Positions 44,145-54,317 of a stretch of DNA of 64,000 nucleotides are shown one piece after another. How positions within the stretch are numbered: the first letter of the stretch is position 1; each line of letters opens with the position of its first letter. The position numbers and the translations under genes were made by a program. The notes under the pieces were generated by a model. That model had not been told where the DNA came from and ran no database searches. It saw only the letters and a list, made by a program, of their open reading frames with translations. This DNA comes from RCIO01 sp965232405 (GTDB lineage Bacteria; Pseudomonadota; Alphaproteobacteria; Rhizobiales; Rhizobiaceae), in contig OZ246966.1 in the NCBI GenBank assembly GCA_965232405.1, forward strand, positions 3,782,001 through 3,846,000, written 5' to 3'.

Positions 44145-45305
44145 ATGCGGCCACTCGACGGCCTTCTGGTCGTTTCGCTCGAACAGGCGATCGCAGCACC
44201 TTACTGCACGCGCCTTCTGGCCGATCAGGGCGCGCGTGTCATCAAGGTCGAACGGCCGGATGGCGGCGACTTCGCCCGCGGCTACGACACGCGCGTGCGC
44301 GGCCTTTCAAGCCACTTCGTCTGGACCAACCGCTCCAAGGAGAGCCTGGCGCTCGACCTGAAAGACGAGAGCGCAGTAGCCGCACTGAAAAAGATACTGC
44401 GCAAGGCCGATATCTTCGTACAGAACCTTGCTCCCGGTGCCTCCGACCGGCTTGGGCTGGCCGGCGATCGATTGCGTGAAGACAATCCGAAACTGATCAC
44501 CTGCGCGATCACCGGTTACGGCAAGGGCGGGCCGGCCGAAGCGCGCAAGGCATACGATCTGCTGGTGCAGGCGGAATCGGGCTTCCTGTCGGTCACGGGT
44601 ACGGACGGCGCGATGGCCAAGGCCGGGATCTCTATTGTCGACATCGCCGCCGGCGTGAGCGCATACCAGTCGATCCTGGCGGGGCTGCTGATGCGGGCAA
44701 AAACGGGAAAGGGCGATCACATCCAAATTTCCATGCTGGAGGCAGCGGCGGAATGGATGGGGTTTCCGATGTACTACGCAATCGACGGGCAGGACGCACC
44801 ACAACGCAGCGGCGCGCGACACGCGACGATCTGCCCCTACGGGCCGTATGACACAAGCGACGGCACCGTCTTTTTAGGCATCCAGAACGAACGCGAATGG
44901 CGGCTGTTCGCGGGTGATGTGCTCTGCGACCCTGGCCTTGCCCACGATCCGCGCTTCGCCAGTGGCGAACGGCGGACGGCGAACCGGGATGTTCTGGAGC
45001 CGGTCATCGCAGACGCGTTACGGAAGCTGACAACTGCCGAAGCGCTTGACCGCCTTGACGCAATCGGCATCGGAACAGCCCGCGTCAACGACATGGCGGG
45101 GCTGTGGAACCATCCCCAGCTTGCTGCGCGTAGCCGCTGGGTCGAGTTCGGCTCGCCCGCCGGACCACTGCCGGGTCTGCTGCCTGTCACGGGCGAGGGG
45201 TGGGAGCCGCGGCTTGACCCGGTTCCGGCGCTTGGCGAGCACACGGATGCAATTCTGGATGAGTTCGGCGTCAGGCTCGACGGCAAAAGCGAGGAAACGC
45301 CATGA
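44145..45305 (+). CDS. CaiB/BaiF-type (class III) CoA-transferase
   Basis: A 386-residue CoA-transferase. It has the N-terminal LLVVSLEQAIAAPYCTRLLADQGARVIKVE, typical of the family, and the catalytic aspartate in KAYDLLVQAESG near residue 145. It moves CoA between carboxylic acids. GGGGAGG precedes ATG 44145. The stop overlaps the acyl-CoA dehydrogenase start by 4 bp, so the acid is probably activated here and then oxidised. Confidence 0.93.
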   Translation: MRPLDGLLVVSLEQAIAAPYCTRLLADQGARVIKVERPDGGDFARGYDTRVRGLSSHFVWTNRSKESLALDLKDESAVAALKKILRKADIFVQNLAPGASDRLGLAGDRLREDNPKLITCAITGYGKGGPAEARKAYDLLVQAESGFLSVTGTDGAMAKAGISIVDIAAGVSAYQSILAGLLMRAKTGKGDHIQISMLEAAAEWMGFPMYYAIDGQDAPQRSGARHATICPYGPYDTSDGTVFLGIQNEREWRLFAGDVLCDPGLAHDPRFASGERRTANRDVLEPVIADALRKLTTAEALDRLDAIGIGTARVNDMAGLWNHPQLAARSRWVEFGSPAGPLPGLLPVTGEGWEPRLDPVPALGEHTDAILDEFGVRLDGKSEETP

Positions 45306-46459
45306 AGCGTGCCGAAACACATACTGAACTGCGCGAGGCGCTGCGCGCGCTGTGCGCAGGGTTTCCGCCAGAATATCACCGCCGTCACGGCGAGGCGCAG
45401 ACCTATCCGGAAGAATTTGTCGACGCCCTGACTGAAGCCGGCTGGCTGGCGGCGATGATACCCGTCGACTATGGCGGGTCGGGGCTTGGCCTCACCGAGG
45501 CGAGCATCATCATGGAGGAGATCAACCGTTCGGGCGGCAATGCCGGCCACTGCCACGGCCAGATGTACAATATGGGCACGCTGCTGCGGCATGGCTCCGC
45601 CGAGCAGAAGCAGGACTACCTTCCAAAAATCGCTGCCGGCGAATTGCGGTTGCAATCGATGGGCGTGACCGAGCCGGAGACCGGCACCGAAACAACCAGG
45701 ATCAGGACGACAGCGGAGCGTCGGGGCGATCACTATGTGGTCAACGGGCAGAAGGTCTGGATCAGTCGTATCCAGCACTCCGACCTGATGATCCTTTTGG
45801 CGCGCACGACGCCGCTAGCGGAGGTGAAGAAGAGATCGGAAGGGCTTTCGATCTTCCTGGTCGATCTGCGCGAGGCAATCGGCAACGGCATGGAGGTGAA
45901 GCCGATCAGGAACATGGTCGGCCACGAGACCAGCGAGCTGTTCTTCGACAATCTGGAAATCCCGGCCGCTAACCTGATCGGCGAGGAGGGTAGGGGTTTT
46001 CGCTACATCCTCGACGGATTGAACGCGGAACGCACGCTGATCGCAGCCGAATGCATCGGCGATGCCCGGTGGTTCATCGAAAAGGTGAGCGCCTACGCCA
46101 GTGAACGTGTCGTCTTCGACCGCCCAATCGGCCAGAACCAGGGCGTGCAGTTTCCGATTGCCCGCGCCTATGTGAACACCGAAGCAGCAAACCTGATGCG
46201 CTTTGAGGCCGCGCGCAAATTCGACGCCCATGAAGACTGCGGCGCAGAGGCCAACATGGCCAAGCTGCTGGCCGCCGACGCCTCATGGGAGGCCGCCAAT
46301 GCCTGCATCCAGTTTCACGGCGGGTTCGGCTTTGCGTCGGAATATGATGTGGAACGCAAGTTCCGCGAGACGCGGCTTTACCAGGTGGCGCCAATCTCGA
46401 CCAATCTGATCCTGTCCTATGTCGCAGAGCATATTCTCGGTCTGCCGCGATCGTTCTGA
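45302..46459 (+). CDS. Acyl-CoA dehydrogenase
   Basis: A 385-residue FAD enzyme that puts a 2,3-double bond into an acyl-CoA. It has MGVTEPETGTETTRI (flavin region), VNGQKVWIS, and the C-terminal FHGGFGFASEYDVERKFRE, which carries the region around the catalytic acid in this branch. Length is normal. It is paired with the CoA-transferase. The acyl group is probably short or branched; not resolvable from sequence. Confidence 0.93.
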   Translation: MKRAETHTELREALRALCAGFPPEYHRRHGEAQTYPEEFVDALTEAGWLAAMIPVDYGGSGLGLTEASIIMEEINRSGGNAGHCHGQMYNMGTLLRHGSAEQKQDYLPKIAAGELRLQSMGVTEPETGTETTRIRTTAERRGDHYVVNGQKVWISRIQHSDLMILLARTTPLAEVKKRSEGLSIFLVDLREAIGNGMEVKPIRNMVGHETSELFFDNLEIPAANLIGEEGRGFRYILDGLNAERTLIAAECIGDARWFIEKVSAYASERVVFDRPIGQNQGVQFPIARAYVNTEAANLMRFEAARKFDAHEDCGAEANMAKLLAADASWEAANACIQFHGGFGFASEYDVERKFRETRLYQVAPISTNLILSYVAEHILGLPRSF

Positions 46460-46662
46460 CGGCCCGGCTGCCGCCAAAATCCAGCCTGCGCCACATTGCT
46501 GCCAGCTTCCAGCCGCAATCGGTTAACACGGTGCTAGGAATTTGATGCGATTGAATCAGGGTTGACGGGCCTCTGCCTGCCGAGCGGCGGGTACGAAGGT
46601 TCAAACCGCGTCTGGTTTGCTGTAGCGGTGATGAAATGAGGGGAATCGGGGACAGGACGGCG

Positions 46663-47988
46663 ATGCGTCTTTTTTCGCGCAAATTGCTGTCCAGAAGCTC
46701 CACACTGGCGGTTGTTGCTTCGGCAGCGGTCCTCGTGACCGCCTGCACCGGCGCGCCATCGATCAAGACCACCCTGAAGCCGACCAAGACCAACGAATAT
46801 TTCGCCGAATCCGAATACGGCGTGAAGGCCAGCCCGCGCGTGTCCAACAAGCGCTCGCGGCTACCGCGCGGCGGCGGCCGCGACATGGTCGGCAAGCCCT
46901 ACAAAATCAAGGGTAAGTGGTACAAGCCGAAGGAAGAGCCGGGTTATGTCAAGGTCGGCTCCGCCTCCTGGTACGGCGACGCCTTTCACGGCCGCCTGAC
47001 CGCCAATGGCGAAGTCTACGACATGACGCACCTGACGGCGGCACATCCGACCATGCCGCTGCCGAGTTACGCCCGCGTCACCAACCAGAAAAACGGTTCG
47101 TCCGTGGTTGTCCGCGTCAACGACCGTGGCCCGTTTGCGCATGGCCGCATCATCGATCTGTCCAAACGCGCCGCCGAAATGCTCGACTACAAGCATTCGG
47201 GCGTCGCCAAGGTGAAGGTGGAATATTTGGGCCGCGCTCCGCTGCACGGGCGCGATGACCAGTATTTGATGGCATCCTACAGTCCGGGCAAAGGCGCACC
47301 GTCGCGCATTCCGCAACCGCTTCCCGGTATCGACGACGGCCTGCCGAGCGGCGTGATGGTCGCCATGAACGGAACCACACCTGCAGCCGGCGGCGCCAGC
47401 CTGCGCCGTCGCAGCCTGTTTGACGCGCTTCCGGGCGGCCGCAACAACAGACGCACCGTGGTTGCGACGCAGCCGCCGGTGGTTGCTTCGGCGGCACCTG
47501 CGCGGTCATCGCGGCTTGCCAACGTTGTGACGGCCGCCGATCCGGTTCTTCCCTCGGTCGGCCCGTATATTCCCGAGCGCCCGCTGGGCGGCCTGGCTTC
47601 GGATGCCGAACGCCTGGCGCTACCGCTGATGTCATATGCCGACCGCCGCGTCCGTCAGGCTGCATCGCCATTCGAGGCGATCGGCGCTTCCGATCTGAAC
47701 GCCGACGATGTCGTTGCGTCGTGGAAACGCGCCAACGGCAATGCGACAGCCGCATATCCCACATCGGACTATCCCAGCGGATCCTATCTGGCGGCAGGCA
47801 CGTTTCTGACTGCCGAGGATGCAAGCGTCCGTGCCCGCCAACTGGATTTCCTCGGCGATATTCGCATCGTGCGCGACAGTGAGGCCTACTCCGTCGTCGT
47901 AAAAGCCGAAGATCATCTGCTCGACGCGCTGGCCAGCAAGGCCTGGCAGGCAGGCGCGACCGACGCATTTGTCGTGCGCAACCGATAA
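46663..47988 (+). CDS. rlpA: RlpA-family septal-ring/lytic transglycosylase-like lipoprotein
   Basis: A 441-residue lipoprotein. The N-terminal signal ends in the lipobox VTAC. A double-psi beta-barrel (about 95-185) contains SASWYGDAFHGRLTANGE, VRVNDRGPF and GRIIDLSKRAAEML, the RlpA hallmarks. A low-complexity middle follows, and the last 70 residues (from AGTFLTAEDAS) resemble a SPOR-like peptidoglycan-binding unit in a weak form. ATG 46663 gives the cleanest lipoprotein signal; ATG 46636 is upstream in frame. It acts in the envelope, probably at division sites. Confidence 0.88.
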   Translation: MRLFSRKLLSRSSTLAVVASAAVLVTACTGAPSIKTTLKPTKTNEYFAESEYGVKASPRVSNKRSRLPRGGGRDMVGKPYKIKGKWYKPKEEPGYVKVGSASWYGDAFHGRLTANGEVYDMTHLTAAHPTMPLPSYARVTNQKNGSSVVVRVNDRGPFAHGRIIDLSKRAAEMLDYKHSGVAKVKVEYLGRAPLHGRDDQYLMASYSPGKGAPSRIPQPLPGIDDGLPSGVMVAMNGTTPAAGGASLRRRSLFDALPGGRNNRRTVVATQPPVVASAAPARSSRLANVVTAADPVLPSVGPYIPERPLGGLASDAERLALPLMSYADRRVRQAASPFEAIGASDLNADDVVASWKRANGNATAAYPTSDYPSGSYLAAGTFLTAEDASVRARQLDFLGDIRIVRDSEAYSVVVKAEDHLLDALASKAWQAGATDAFVVRNR

Positions 47989-48060
47989 CGCGTTGATTTC
48001 AAGTGGTTCCGGCTGCTAGCCTGAACGCATGAGTAATCGTTGCGTATCGTTGTTCCGGAC

Positions 48061-49227
48061 ATGAAGCGCCAGCCTTTGCCGCTTGCGGCCATCCTTGTCA
48101 TTGTCTCGCTGTTTTCGCTTGCCTCGACACCGGCCAGCGCCCAGCTGTTCGACACCAAGGCCGGCCAGGCCTTCATGATCGATGCCGATACGGGCACGAT
48201 CCTCTACGAGAAAAATCCTGACATCCCGATACCACCTGCATCGCTGGCCAAGCTGATGACGATGGAAGTGGTGTTCCACGCCATCAAGACAGGGCGCCTC
48301 ACGCTTCAGGACACGTTTCTCGTCAGTGAAAACGCATGGCGCACCGGCGGTGCATCATCCGGCGGATCGACCATGTTTGCCGAACTGGGATCCTCCATCT
48401 CGCTGGAAGACCTGATCCAGGGCGTTATCGTGCAATCGGCCAATGACGGGTGCATCATCATCGCCGAGGGCATGGCGGGTTCGGAGGAACGATTCGCCGA
48501 ACAGATGACGGAACGCGCACGCGCGCTCGGCATGACGCAGTCCGTCTTCAAGAATTCGACCGGCCTGCCGGCCGAGGGCCAGGTCGTCACCATTCGGGAG
48601 CTGGTCAAGCTGGCGCAGCACATCTGGCGCGAATACCCGGAATTCTACAAATATTACGGCCAGCGTGAATTCACCTGGAACGGGATCAGGCAATTCAACC
48701 GCAACCCGCTGCTGCGCATGGATATCGGGGCCGACGGGCTGAAGACCGGTTTCACCGAAGCATCGGGCTATGCGATCATCGGTTCGGTCAACCGCGACGG
48801 CAGACGCCTGTTCGTCGGAATGAGCGACATGGCGACCGAAAACGAACGTGCGGAGGAAAGCCGGCGCATGCTCGACTGGGGCATTCGTGCGTTCGAGAAG
48901 ACGGAACTTTTCGAGGAAGGCGAGATTGTCGGTCAGGCCAAGACGTTCGGTGCAGAGCGGTCGTCGGTCGGGCTGCGCGCGGCCGGGCCGCTGTCGATAT
49001 TCGTTCCGATCACCAACCGCGACCGGCTGATAGCGCGCATCGTGTATCAGGGGCCGGTTCTGGCGCCGGTGGAGGAGGGCGCCGAACTCGGTGTTCTGCG
49101 GGTCTGGATTGGCGACACGCTGAGCCAGGAAACGCCGCTTTATGCAGCAGAAAGTGTCGGCAAGGGCAGCCTCTATCAGCGCGCGATGGACGCGATCGAG
49201 GAACTCGCCGTCGGCTGGATGCGCTGA
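48061..49227 (+). CDS. D-alanyl-D-alanine carboxypeptidase (penicillin-binding protein, DacF/DacC-like)
   Basis: A 388-residue secreted serine peptidase that trims the terminal D-Ala from peptidoglycan stem peptides. The signal peptide ends in TPASAQ. The three active-site motifs are SLAKLMT (SxxK) near residue 60, SAN in VQSANDGC near 130, and KTG in GLKTGFTEA near 227. A C-terminal beta-rich domain and a terminal amphipathic stretch (YQRAMDAIEELAVGWMR) could hold it to the membrane. An upstream in-frame ATG at 48040 gives a poorer signal peptide. Confidence 0.93.
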   Translation: MKRQPLPLAAILVIVSLFSLASTPASAQLFDTKAGQAFMIDADTGTILYEKNPDIPIPPASLAKLMTMEVVFHAIKTGRLTLQDTFLVSENAWRTGGASSGGSTMFAELGSSISLEDLIQGVIVQSANDGCIIIAEGMAGSEERFAEQMTERARALGMTQSVFKNSTGLPAEGQVVTIRELVKLAQHIWREYPEFYKYYGQREFTWNGIRQFNRNPLLRMDIGADGLKTGFTEASGYAIIGSVNRDGRRLFVGMSDMATENERAEESRRMLDWGIRAFEKTELFEEGEIVGQAKTFGAERSSVGLRAAGPLSIFVPITNRDRLIARIVYQGPVLAPVEEGAELGVLRVWIGDTLSQETPLYAAESVGKGSLYQRAMDAIEELAVGWMR

Positions 49228-49320
49228 ACAGCCAGCTTGCAATTCTTCACGCATCGACCCATTCAGGGCAGCGTTTTGATGGCCGGGCGAATCCGCCGGC
49301 CATGAATTGGGAATGGCGGA

Positions 49321-50004
49321 TTGGCGCGCGGGCATTTCATCAGCTTTGAAGGCGGGGAAGGGGTCGGGAAAACCACCCAGATCAAGCGCCTTGCCGAAGC
49401 GCTTCGCGGGATGGGGCACGATGTGGTTGAAACCCGCGAGCCCGGCGGTTCGCCCGGGGCCGAAGCCGTGCGTCATGTCCTCCTGTCAGGTGCTGCCGAG
49501 GCGTTGGGGCCGAAGCTGGAAGCTGTTCTGTTTGCAGCCGCACGTTCCGACCACGTCGAAAACGTCATTCGCCCGGCGGTGGAGACCGGCAAGATAGTGC
49601 TGACCGACCGGTTTATGGATTCCTCGCGTGTCTATCAGGGAGTGACCGGCGGACTTGCGCCCGATTTCATGGCAGCTCTCGAGCGCGTAACGGTGAACGG
49701 CATGGTACCGGACCTCACGATCATGCTCGATATTGAACCGGAAGAGGGTCTGAGGCGGGCATCGGCCCGTCGCGCCTCCGGTGAGGCTGCCGACCGTTAC
49801 GAGAAGGAGCAGGTGGACATTCACCGTCGCCGCCGCGACGCATTTCTCGAAATTGCAAAGGCCGAGCCGGAGCGGTGCGTGGTGATCGATGCCTCGGCGG
49901 ATGAGGATACCATCGCCGCGGCCGTGCTGGAGGCTGTGCGTGGCGCGATTGACTCCAATGGCAGCAGCAAGACGAAGGCCGGCAAGAAGGCGCGCCGGAA
50001 ATGA
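49321..50004 (+). CDS. tmk: dTMP kinase
   Basis: A 227-residue thymidylate kinase (dTMP + ATP to dTDP). It has the P-loop FEGGEGVGKTTQ at residues 8-19, REPGGSPGAE near 40 and the DR motif TDRFMDSS near 97. It starts with TTG at 49321; no in-frame ATG fits. The C-terminus ends in a short basic tail. It overlaps holB by 4 bp. Confidence 0.96.
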   Translation: MARGHFISFEGGEGVGKTTQIKRLAEALRGMGHDVVETREPGGSPGAEAVRHVLLSGAAEALGPKLEAVLFAAARSDHVENVIRPAVETGKIVLTDRFMDSSRVYQGVTGGLAPDFMAALERVTVNGMVPDLTIMLDIEPEEGLRRASARRASGEAADRYEKEQVDIHRRRRDAFLEIAKAEPERCVVIDASADEDTIAAAVLEAVRGAIDSNGSSKTKAGKKARRK

Positions 50005-51050
50005 CGGTCGAAGAACTAGCACCGCGCCAGCACGATTCCATCGACGGCGTGCCGGAGCCCGCCGAAAACCCGCTTTTGATCGGCCATGAACGGGCGGGCA
50101 GCAGTCTGGCATCGGCATTCAAGGCCGGCCGCCTGCATCACGCCGTGCTGCTTGCAGGGTCATCTGGCATCGGCAAGGCGACATTTGCTTACCATCTCGC
50201 GCGCCATGTGCTTGCCGGGGTCGAGGCCGCACCTTCAGACGGGTTGTTACCCGCCGATCCGCAATCGCAGCTTTTTCGCTCCGTCGCGCAGGGAGCGCAT
50301 CCGGGCGTCCTGCATCTCACACGACCGGCCAATGAGCGTACGAAGGGCTTCAAGACGGTCATCACCGTGGAGGAAATTCGCCGTGTCGGCCGCTTTCTGT
50401 CTATGTCGGCGCACGATGGCGGCTACCGTGTCGTGATCGTCGATCCGGCAGACGATCTCAATTCCAGTGCAGCCAACGCGCTTCTGAAAAATCTTGAGGA
50501 GCCGCCGGCGCGTACGCTTTTTGTGCTGATCGCTCATGTTCCCGGTAGACTGGTTCCCACTATTCGCTCCCGTTGCCAGCTGGTGCGGCTTGATCCGCTG
50601 TCGGAAGCCGAAATTCTGGAAGCGATGACCGGGCTCGGGCTTTCGCTCCCCGACGCCGCCGAGGCCCGTGCCGAGTTGGCGCAGCGGGCAGGGGGCAGCG
50701 TGCGCAATGCGATCCTGCTGACGGAATATGGCGGGTTGGAAATCGCAGCCACCATCGACAGGATACTGGCTCAGCAAACCTTCGATCTGGCGCTCGCCTC
50801 CAAGCTTGCCGATGCCGTGACGGCGCGCGACCAGACGATCCAGTTCGACATATTCAACGATCATCTGCTGGGTGCGGTTGCAACAAGCGCGGCGGATGGC
50901 GTTTCGTCGGGCGCCGCAGGCGCGCCTCATCGCGCCGAGACATGGAGCCGGTTGCGCGAGGATGTTGCGGCCACTGAAATTTACAATCTCGACAAGCGCC
51001 ACCATGTCATGACGACGCTCAGAAAGGCGCATGAAAGCCTGAATTCCTGA
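50001..51050 (+). CDS. holB: DNA polymerase III subunit delta prime
   Basis: A 349-residue AAA+ clamp-loader subunit. It has Walker A-like GSSGIGKAT near residue 53, LLKNLEEPP near 160 and the SRC motif (IRSRCQL) near 190. Clamp loading helps seat the beta clamp on DNA. The pairing with tmk, overlapping by 4 bp, is common in bacteria. Confidence 0.93.
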   Translation: MTVEELAPRQHDSIDGVPEPAENPLLIGHERAGSSLASAFKAGRLHHAVLLAGSSGIGKATFAYHLARHVLAGVEAAPSDGLLPADPQSQLFRSVAQGAHPGVLHLTRPANERTKGFKTVITVEEIRRVGRFLSMSAHDGGYRVVIVDPADDLNSSAANALLKNLEEPPARTLFVLIAHVPGRLVPTIRSRCQLVRLDPLSEAEILEAMTGLGLSLPDAAEARAELAQRAGGSVRNAILLTEYGGLEIAATIDRILAQQTFDLALASKLADAVTARDQTIQFDIFNDHLLGAVATSAADGVSSGAAGAPHRAETWSRLREDVAATEIYNLDKRHHVMTTLRKAHESLNS

Positions 51051-51133
51051 GCGGTTTCCGGGATGGCCTTCGCCGTCGCGATGCGCTATCTGACCGCTTC
51101 CCGACCACCTGTATTGAAAGTGCCGACGCCGTC

Positions 51134-52684
51134 ATGGCCCGCGAGAAGTTCTACATCACAACGCCGATTTTCTACCCGAACGGCAAGCCGCATATCGGCC
51201 ATGCTTATACGGTGATTGCCACCGACGCACTGGCGCGTTTCCAGCGCCATGATGGCAAGGACGTGTTCTTTCTCACCGGGACCGACGAGCACGGCCTGAA
51301 GATGCAGCAGACCGCCGACAAGGAAGGCGTGACTGCGCAGGAACTCGCAGACCGCAATTCGGCGATCTTTCGCGGCATGATCGAAGCCGTCGGTGGCTCG
51401 AACGACGATTTTATCCGCACCACCGAGGAACGCCACAAACGGGCCAGCCAGGCGATCTGGCAGCGCATGGCCGACAATGGCGACATCTTTCTGGATCGCT
51501 ACAGCGGCTGGTACTCGGTGCGACAGGAAGGTTATTTCGACGAGAGCGAAACCACTGTCGGCGAGGACGGCGTGCGCCGCGAGCCGCTTGGCTCCGAGGT
51601 CGAGTGGAACGAGGAAGAGACCTATTTCTTCCGGCTTTCCGCCTATCAGGACAGGCTGCTGGAACTCTATGAAAAGCAGCCCGACTTCATCGGCCCGGCC
51701 GAGCGGCGCAACGAGGTCATCAGCTTCGTCAAATCCGGCTTGCGCGACCTCTCGATTTCACGCTCGACGTTCAAATGGGGCGTGCCGGTTCCGGGCGACG
51801 ACAAGCATGTGATGTATGTCTGGGTGGACGCCCTGACCAACTACATCACTGCCGCCGGCTACCCCGACCCGGATGCGGCCAAATGGAGCTATTGGCCGGC
51901 CCAGCACATCATCGGCAAGGACATCGTGCGCTTCCATGCGGTCTACTGGCCGGCATTTCTGATGTCGGCGGGGATCGAGCTGCCAAGCCGTGTCTACGCG
52001 CACGGATTCCTGTTCAACCGGGGCGAGAAAATGTCGAAGTCGGTCGGCAATGTGGTCGATCCATTTGCACTGATCGAACATTACGGGCTCGACCAGGTGC
52101 GCTACTTCTTCCTGCGCGAAGTGCCTTTCGGGCAGGACGGCAGCTACAGCCATGACGCAATCGTCAACCGCACAAATGCAGATCTCGCCAACGATCTCGG
52201 CAATCTTGCCCAACGCTCGCTGTCGATGATCGCGAAGAATTGCGGCGGCAAGGTCCCGACACCGGGTGAACTGCAGCCGCAGGACAAGTCCATACTGGAC
52301 CAGGCGAGCAATGCGCTGACCGAGGCGCGCAAGGCGATGGCCGAACAGGCGATCCATCAGGCGCTGACGGCCATTTTTGCCACTGTTGCCGAGGCCAATC
52401 GCTACTTCGCCGGCGAGGAACCATGGGCGCTGCGCAAGACCGATCCGGCCCGCATGGAAACCGTGCTGTGGACGACCATCGAGACCATCCGGCGCGTGGC
52501 GATCCTGTGCCAGCCCTACATTCCAGATTCGGCCGCCAAGCTTCTCGACCTGCTGGCAGTGAACGATACACAGCGCGACTTCGCGCATCTTGATGACGCA
52601 TATGCGCTGGTGGCGGGTGCCGACCTGCCCGCACCCCAGCCTGTTTTCCCGCGCTATGTCGAGAAGGACGAAGAGCAGGGCTGA
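51134..52684 (+). CDS. metG: Methionyl-tRNA synthetase
   Basis: A 516-residue class I synthetase. It has the HIGH motif PNGKPHIGHAY near residue 17 and KMSKS near 300. It is the short form lacking a C-terminal tRNA-binding extension. The zinc-knuckle cysteines are absent, as in many alphaproteobacterial enzymes. It is followed 7 bp later by the tatD-like gene. Confidence 0.97.
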   Translation: MAREKFYITTPIFYPNGKPHIGHAYTVIATDALARFQRHDGKDVFFLTGTDEHGLKMQQTADKEGVTAQELADRNSAIFRGMIEAVGGSNDDFIRTTEERHKRASQAIWQRMADNGDIFLDRYSGWYSVRQEGYFDESETTVGEDGVRREPLGSEVEWNEEETYFFRLSAYQDRLLELYEKQPDFIGPAERRNEVISFVKSGLRDLSISRSTFKWGVPVPGDDKHVMYVWVDALTNYITAAGYPDPDAAKWSYWPAQHIIGKDIVRFHAVYWPAFLMSAGIELPSRVYAHGFLFNRGEKMSKSVGNVVDPFALIEHYGLDQVRYFFLREVPFGQDGSYSHDAIVNRTNADLANDLGNLAQRSLSMIAKNCGGKVPTPGELQPQDKSILDQASNALTEARKAMAEQAIHQALTAIFATVAEANRYFAGEEPWALRKTDPARMETVLWTTIETIRRVAILCQPYIPDSAAKLLDLLAVNDTQRDFAHLDDAYALVAGADLPAPQPVFPRYVEKDEEQG

Positions 52685-52691
52685 CAAGACA

Positions 52692-53486
52692 ATGCTGATC
52701 GACAGCCACTGCCATCTCGATTTCCCGGATTTCGAGGAAGAACGCGACGCAATCGTTGCGCGCGCCGGAGCAACCGGCGTCGGCATCATGGTGACGATCT
52801 CGACCCGCATCAGGAAGTTCGAGAGCATCAGGGCGATTGCCGAAACCTACCCAAACGTTTTCTGCTCGGTTGGCACCCATCCGCACAATGCCGGCGAGGA
52901 GGCCGGCATCGAGGCTAGCGAAATCATCAGTCTCGCCGAACACGCGAAGGTCGTGGCCATTGGCGAGGCCGGGCTCGACTATTTCTACGACAAGGCGCCG
53001 CGCGATACGCAGGCAACCGGGTTCCGCACCCACATTGCCGCTGCCCGCGAGACCGGTCTGCCGCTGGTGATCCACGCGCGTGACGCCGATGACGACGTGG
53101 CCGAAATCCTGCGCGACGAAACAGGGAAGGGGGCCTTTCCTTTCATCCTGCATTGTTTCTCGTCAGGTCGCGCTCTTGCCGAAACCGGCATCGAGCTCGG
53201 CGGCTACGTGTCGTTTTCGGGAATTCTGACATTCAAGAAATCGGAAGAGTTGCGGGCAATTGCGCGAGACCTGCCGCATGACCGGCTTCTGGTGGAAACC
53301 GACGCGCCCTATCTCGCGCCAACGCCTTTTCGCGGCAAGCGCAACGAACCGGCATACGTGGCACATACCGCCGCCGTGCTTGCCGAAACGATTGGTGTCA
53401 GCAAAGCCGAAATCGCTGAAATAACAACGGAAAACGCGTTCCGCGTGTTTTCCCGCATGCCGCTTACTGCGGCAACGCATTCCTGA
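52692..53486 (+). CDS. TatD-family metal-dependent deoxyribonuclease
   Basis: A 264-residue TIM-barrel hydrolase. It has the metal motif DSHCHLDF at the N-terminus, GEAGLDYFYD near 97, HARDADDDV near 128, HCFSSG near 153 and ETDAPYLAPTP near 203. Family members act as 3'-5' DNA exonucleases or D-Tyr deacylase-like hydrolases. ATG 52692 follows the metG stop closely. Confidence 0.94.
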   Translation: MLIDSHCHLDFPDFEEERDAIVARAGATGVGIMVTISTRIRKFESIRAIAETYPNVFCSVGTHPHNAGEEAGIEASEIISLAEHAKVVAIGEAGLDYFYDKAPRDTQATGFRTHIAAARETGLPLVIHARDADDDVAEILRDETGKGAFPFILHCFSSGRALAETGIELGGYVSFSGILTFKKSEELRAIARDLPHDRLLVETDAPYLAPTPFRGKRNEPAYVAHTAAVLAETIGVSKAEIAEITTENAFRVFSRMPLTAATHS

Positions 53487-53489
53487 CAC

Positions 53490-54317
53490 ATGTCTGACCG
53501 GCTGAGGCTCACAGTACTGGGTTGCGGCTCGTCACCGGGCACGCCACGCATTACCGGCGACTGGGGCGCCTGCGATCCCACAAATCCGAAAAACCAGCGC
53601 CTGCGTGCGGCAGCTTTGTTTGAACGCATTTCAGATAGCGGCCGTACGACCGTCGCCATCGATACAGGGCCTGACTTCCGCACCCAGATGATCGCCGCTG
53701 GCGTCAGGAAGCTTGATGCTGTCGTCTATACGCATTCGCACGCAGACCACATTCACGGGATTGACGATCTACGTGGCTATTTCCTGGCGCAGCGCAAGCG
53801 CGTCAATATCTATGCGGACAACACAACGCTGACACGACTGCGCGAGAGCTTCCGCTACTGTTTCGAAACGCCGCCCGGCAGCCAGTATCCGCCGATTGTC
53901 GAATCCCATGTCATTGAACACAATAACGAATTCACGATTGACGGCGAGGGCGGTCCGATTACCTTCCGCCCGCTCCCGCAGCAACATGGCGACATCGTTT
54001 CCCTCGGCTACCGCGTCGGTCCGCTGGCCTATTGCCCCGATGTGAGCGGCTTTCCGGACCGCACCGCTGCGCTGCTTGGCGGTCTCGAACTGCTGGTCAT
54101 CGACGCCTTGCAGTACAAGCCGCATCCTTCCCATTTTTCACTGGACGAAGCACTGGAATGGATCGAGCGCCTGAAGCCGAAAAAAGCGCTGCTGACGCAT
54201 ATGCACATTCCGCTCGACTATGATGAAGTGATGCGCGAAACGCCTGACCACGTCGAACCAGCCTATGACGGCCAGTTCTTCGAAATCAAAATTCCTGCAA
54301 TGGAGCCAGCGAAATGA
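53490..54317 (+). CDS. MBL-fold metallohydrolase (PhnP-like)
   Basis: A 275-residue metallo-beta-lactamase-fold protein. It has LGCGSSPGTPR at the start, the metal-binding THSHADHIHG near residue 78 and later conserved histidines (QQHGD, HPSHFS, LTHMHIPLDY). The PhnP-like subfamily hydrolyses cyclic phosphodiesters; the substrate here is unknown. It sits 3 bp behind the tatD-like gene and overlaps the ybaK-like gene by 4 bp. Confidence 0.92.
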   Translation: MSDRLRLTVLGCGSSPGTPRITGDWGACDPTNPKNQRLRAAALFERISDSGRTTVAIDTGPDFRTQMIAAGVRKLDAVVYTHSHADHIHGIDDLRGYFLAQRKRVNIYADNTTLTRLRESFRYCFETPPGSQYPPIVESHVIEHNNEFTIDGEGGPITFRPLPQQHGDIVSLGYRVGPLAYCPDVSGFPDRTAALLGGLELLVIDALQYKPHPSHFSLDEALEWIERLKPKKALLTHMHIPLDYDEVMRETPDHVEPAYDGQFFEIKIPAMEPAK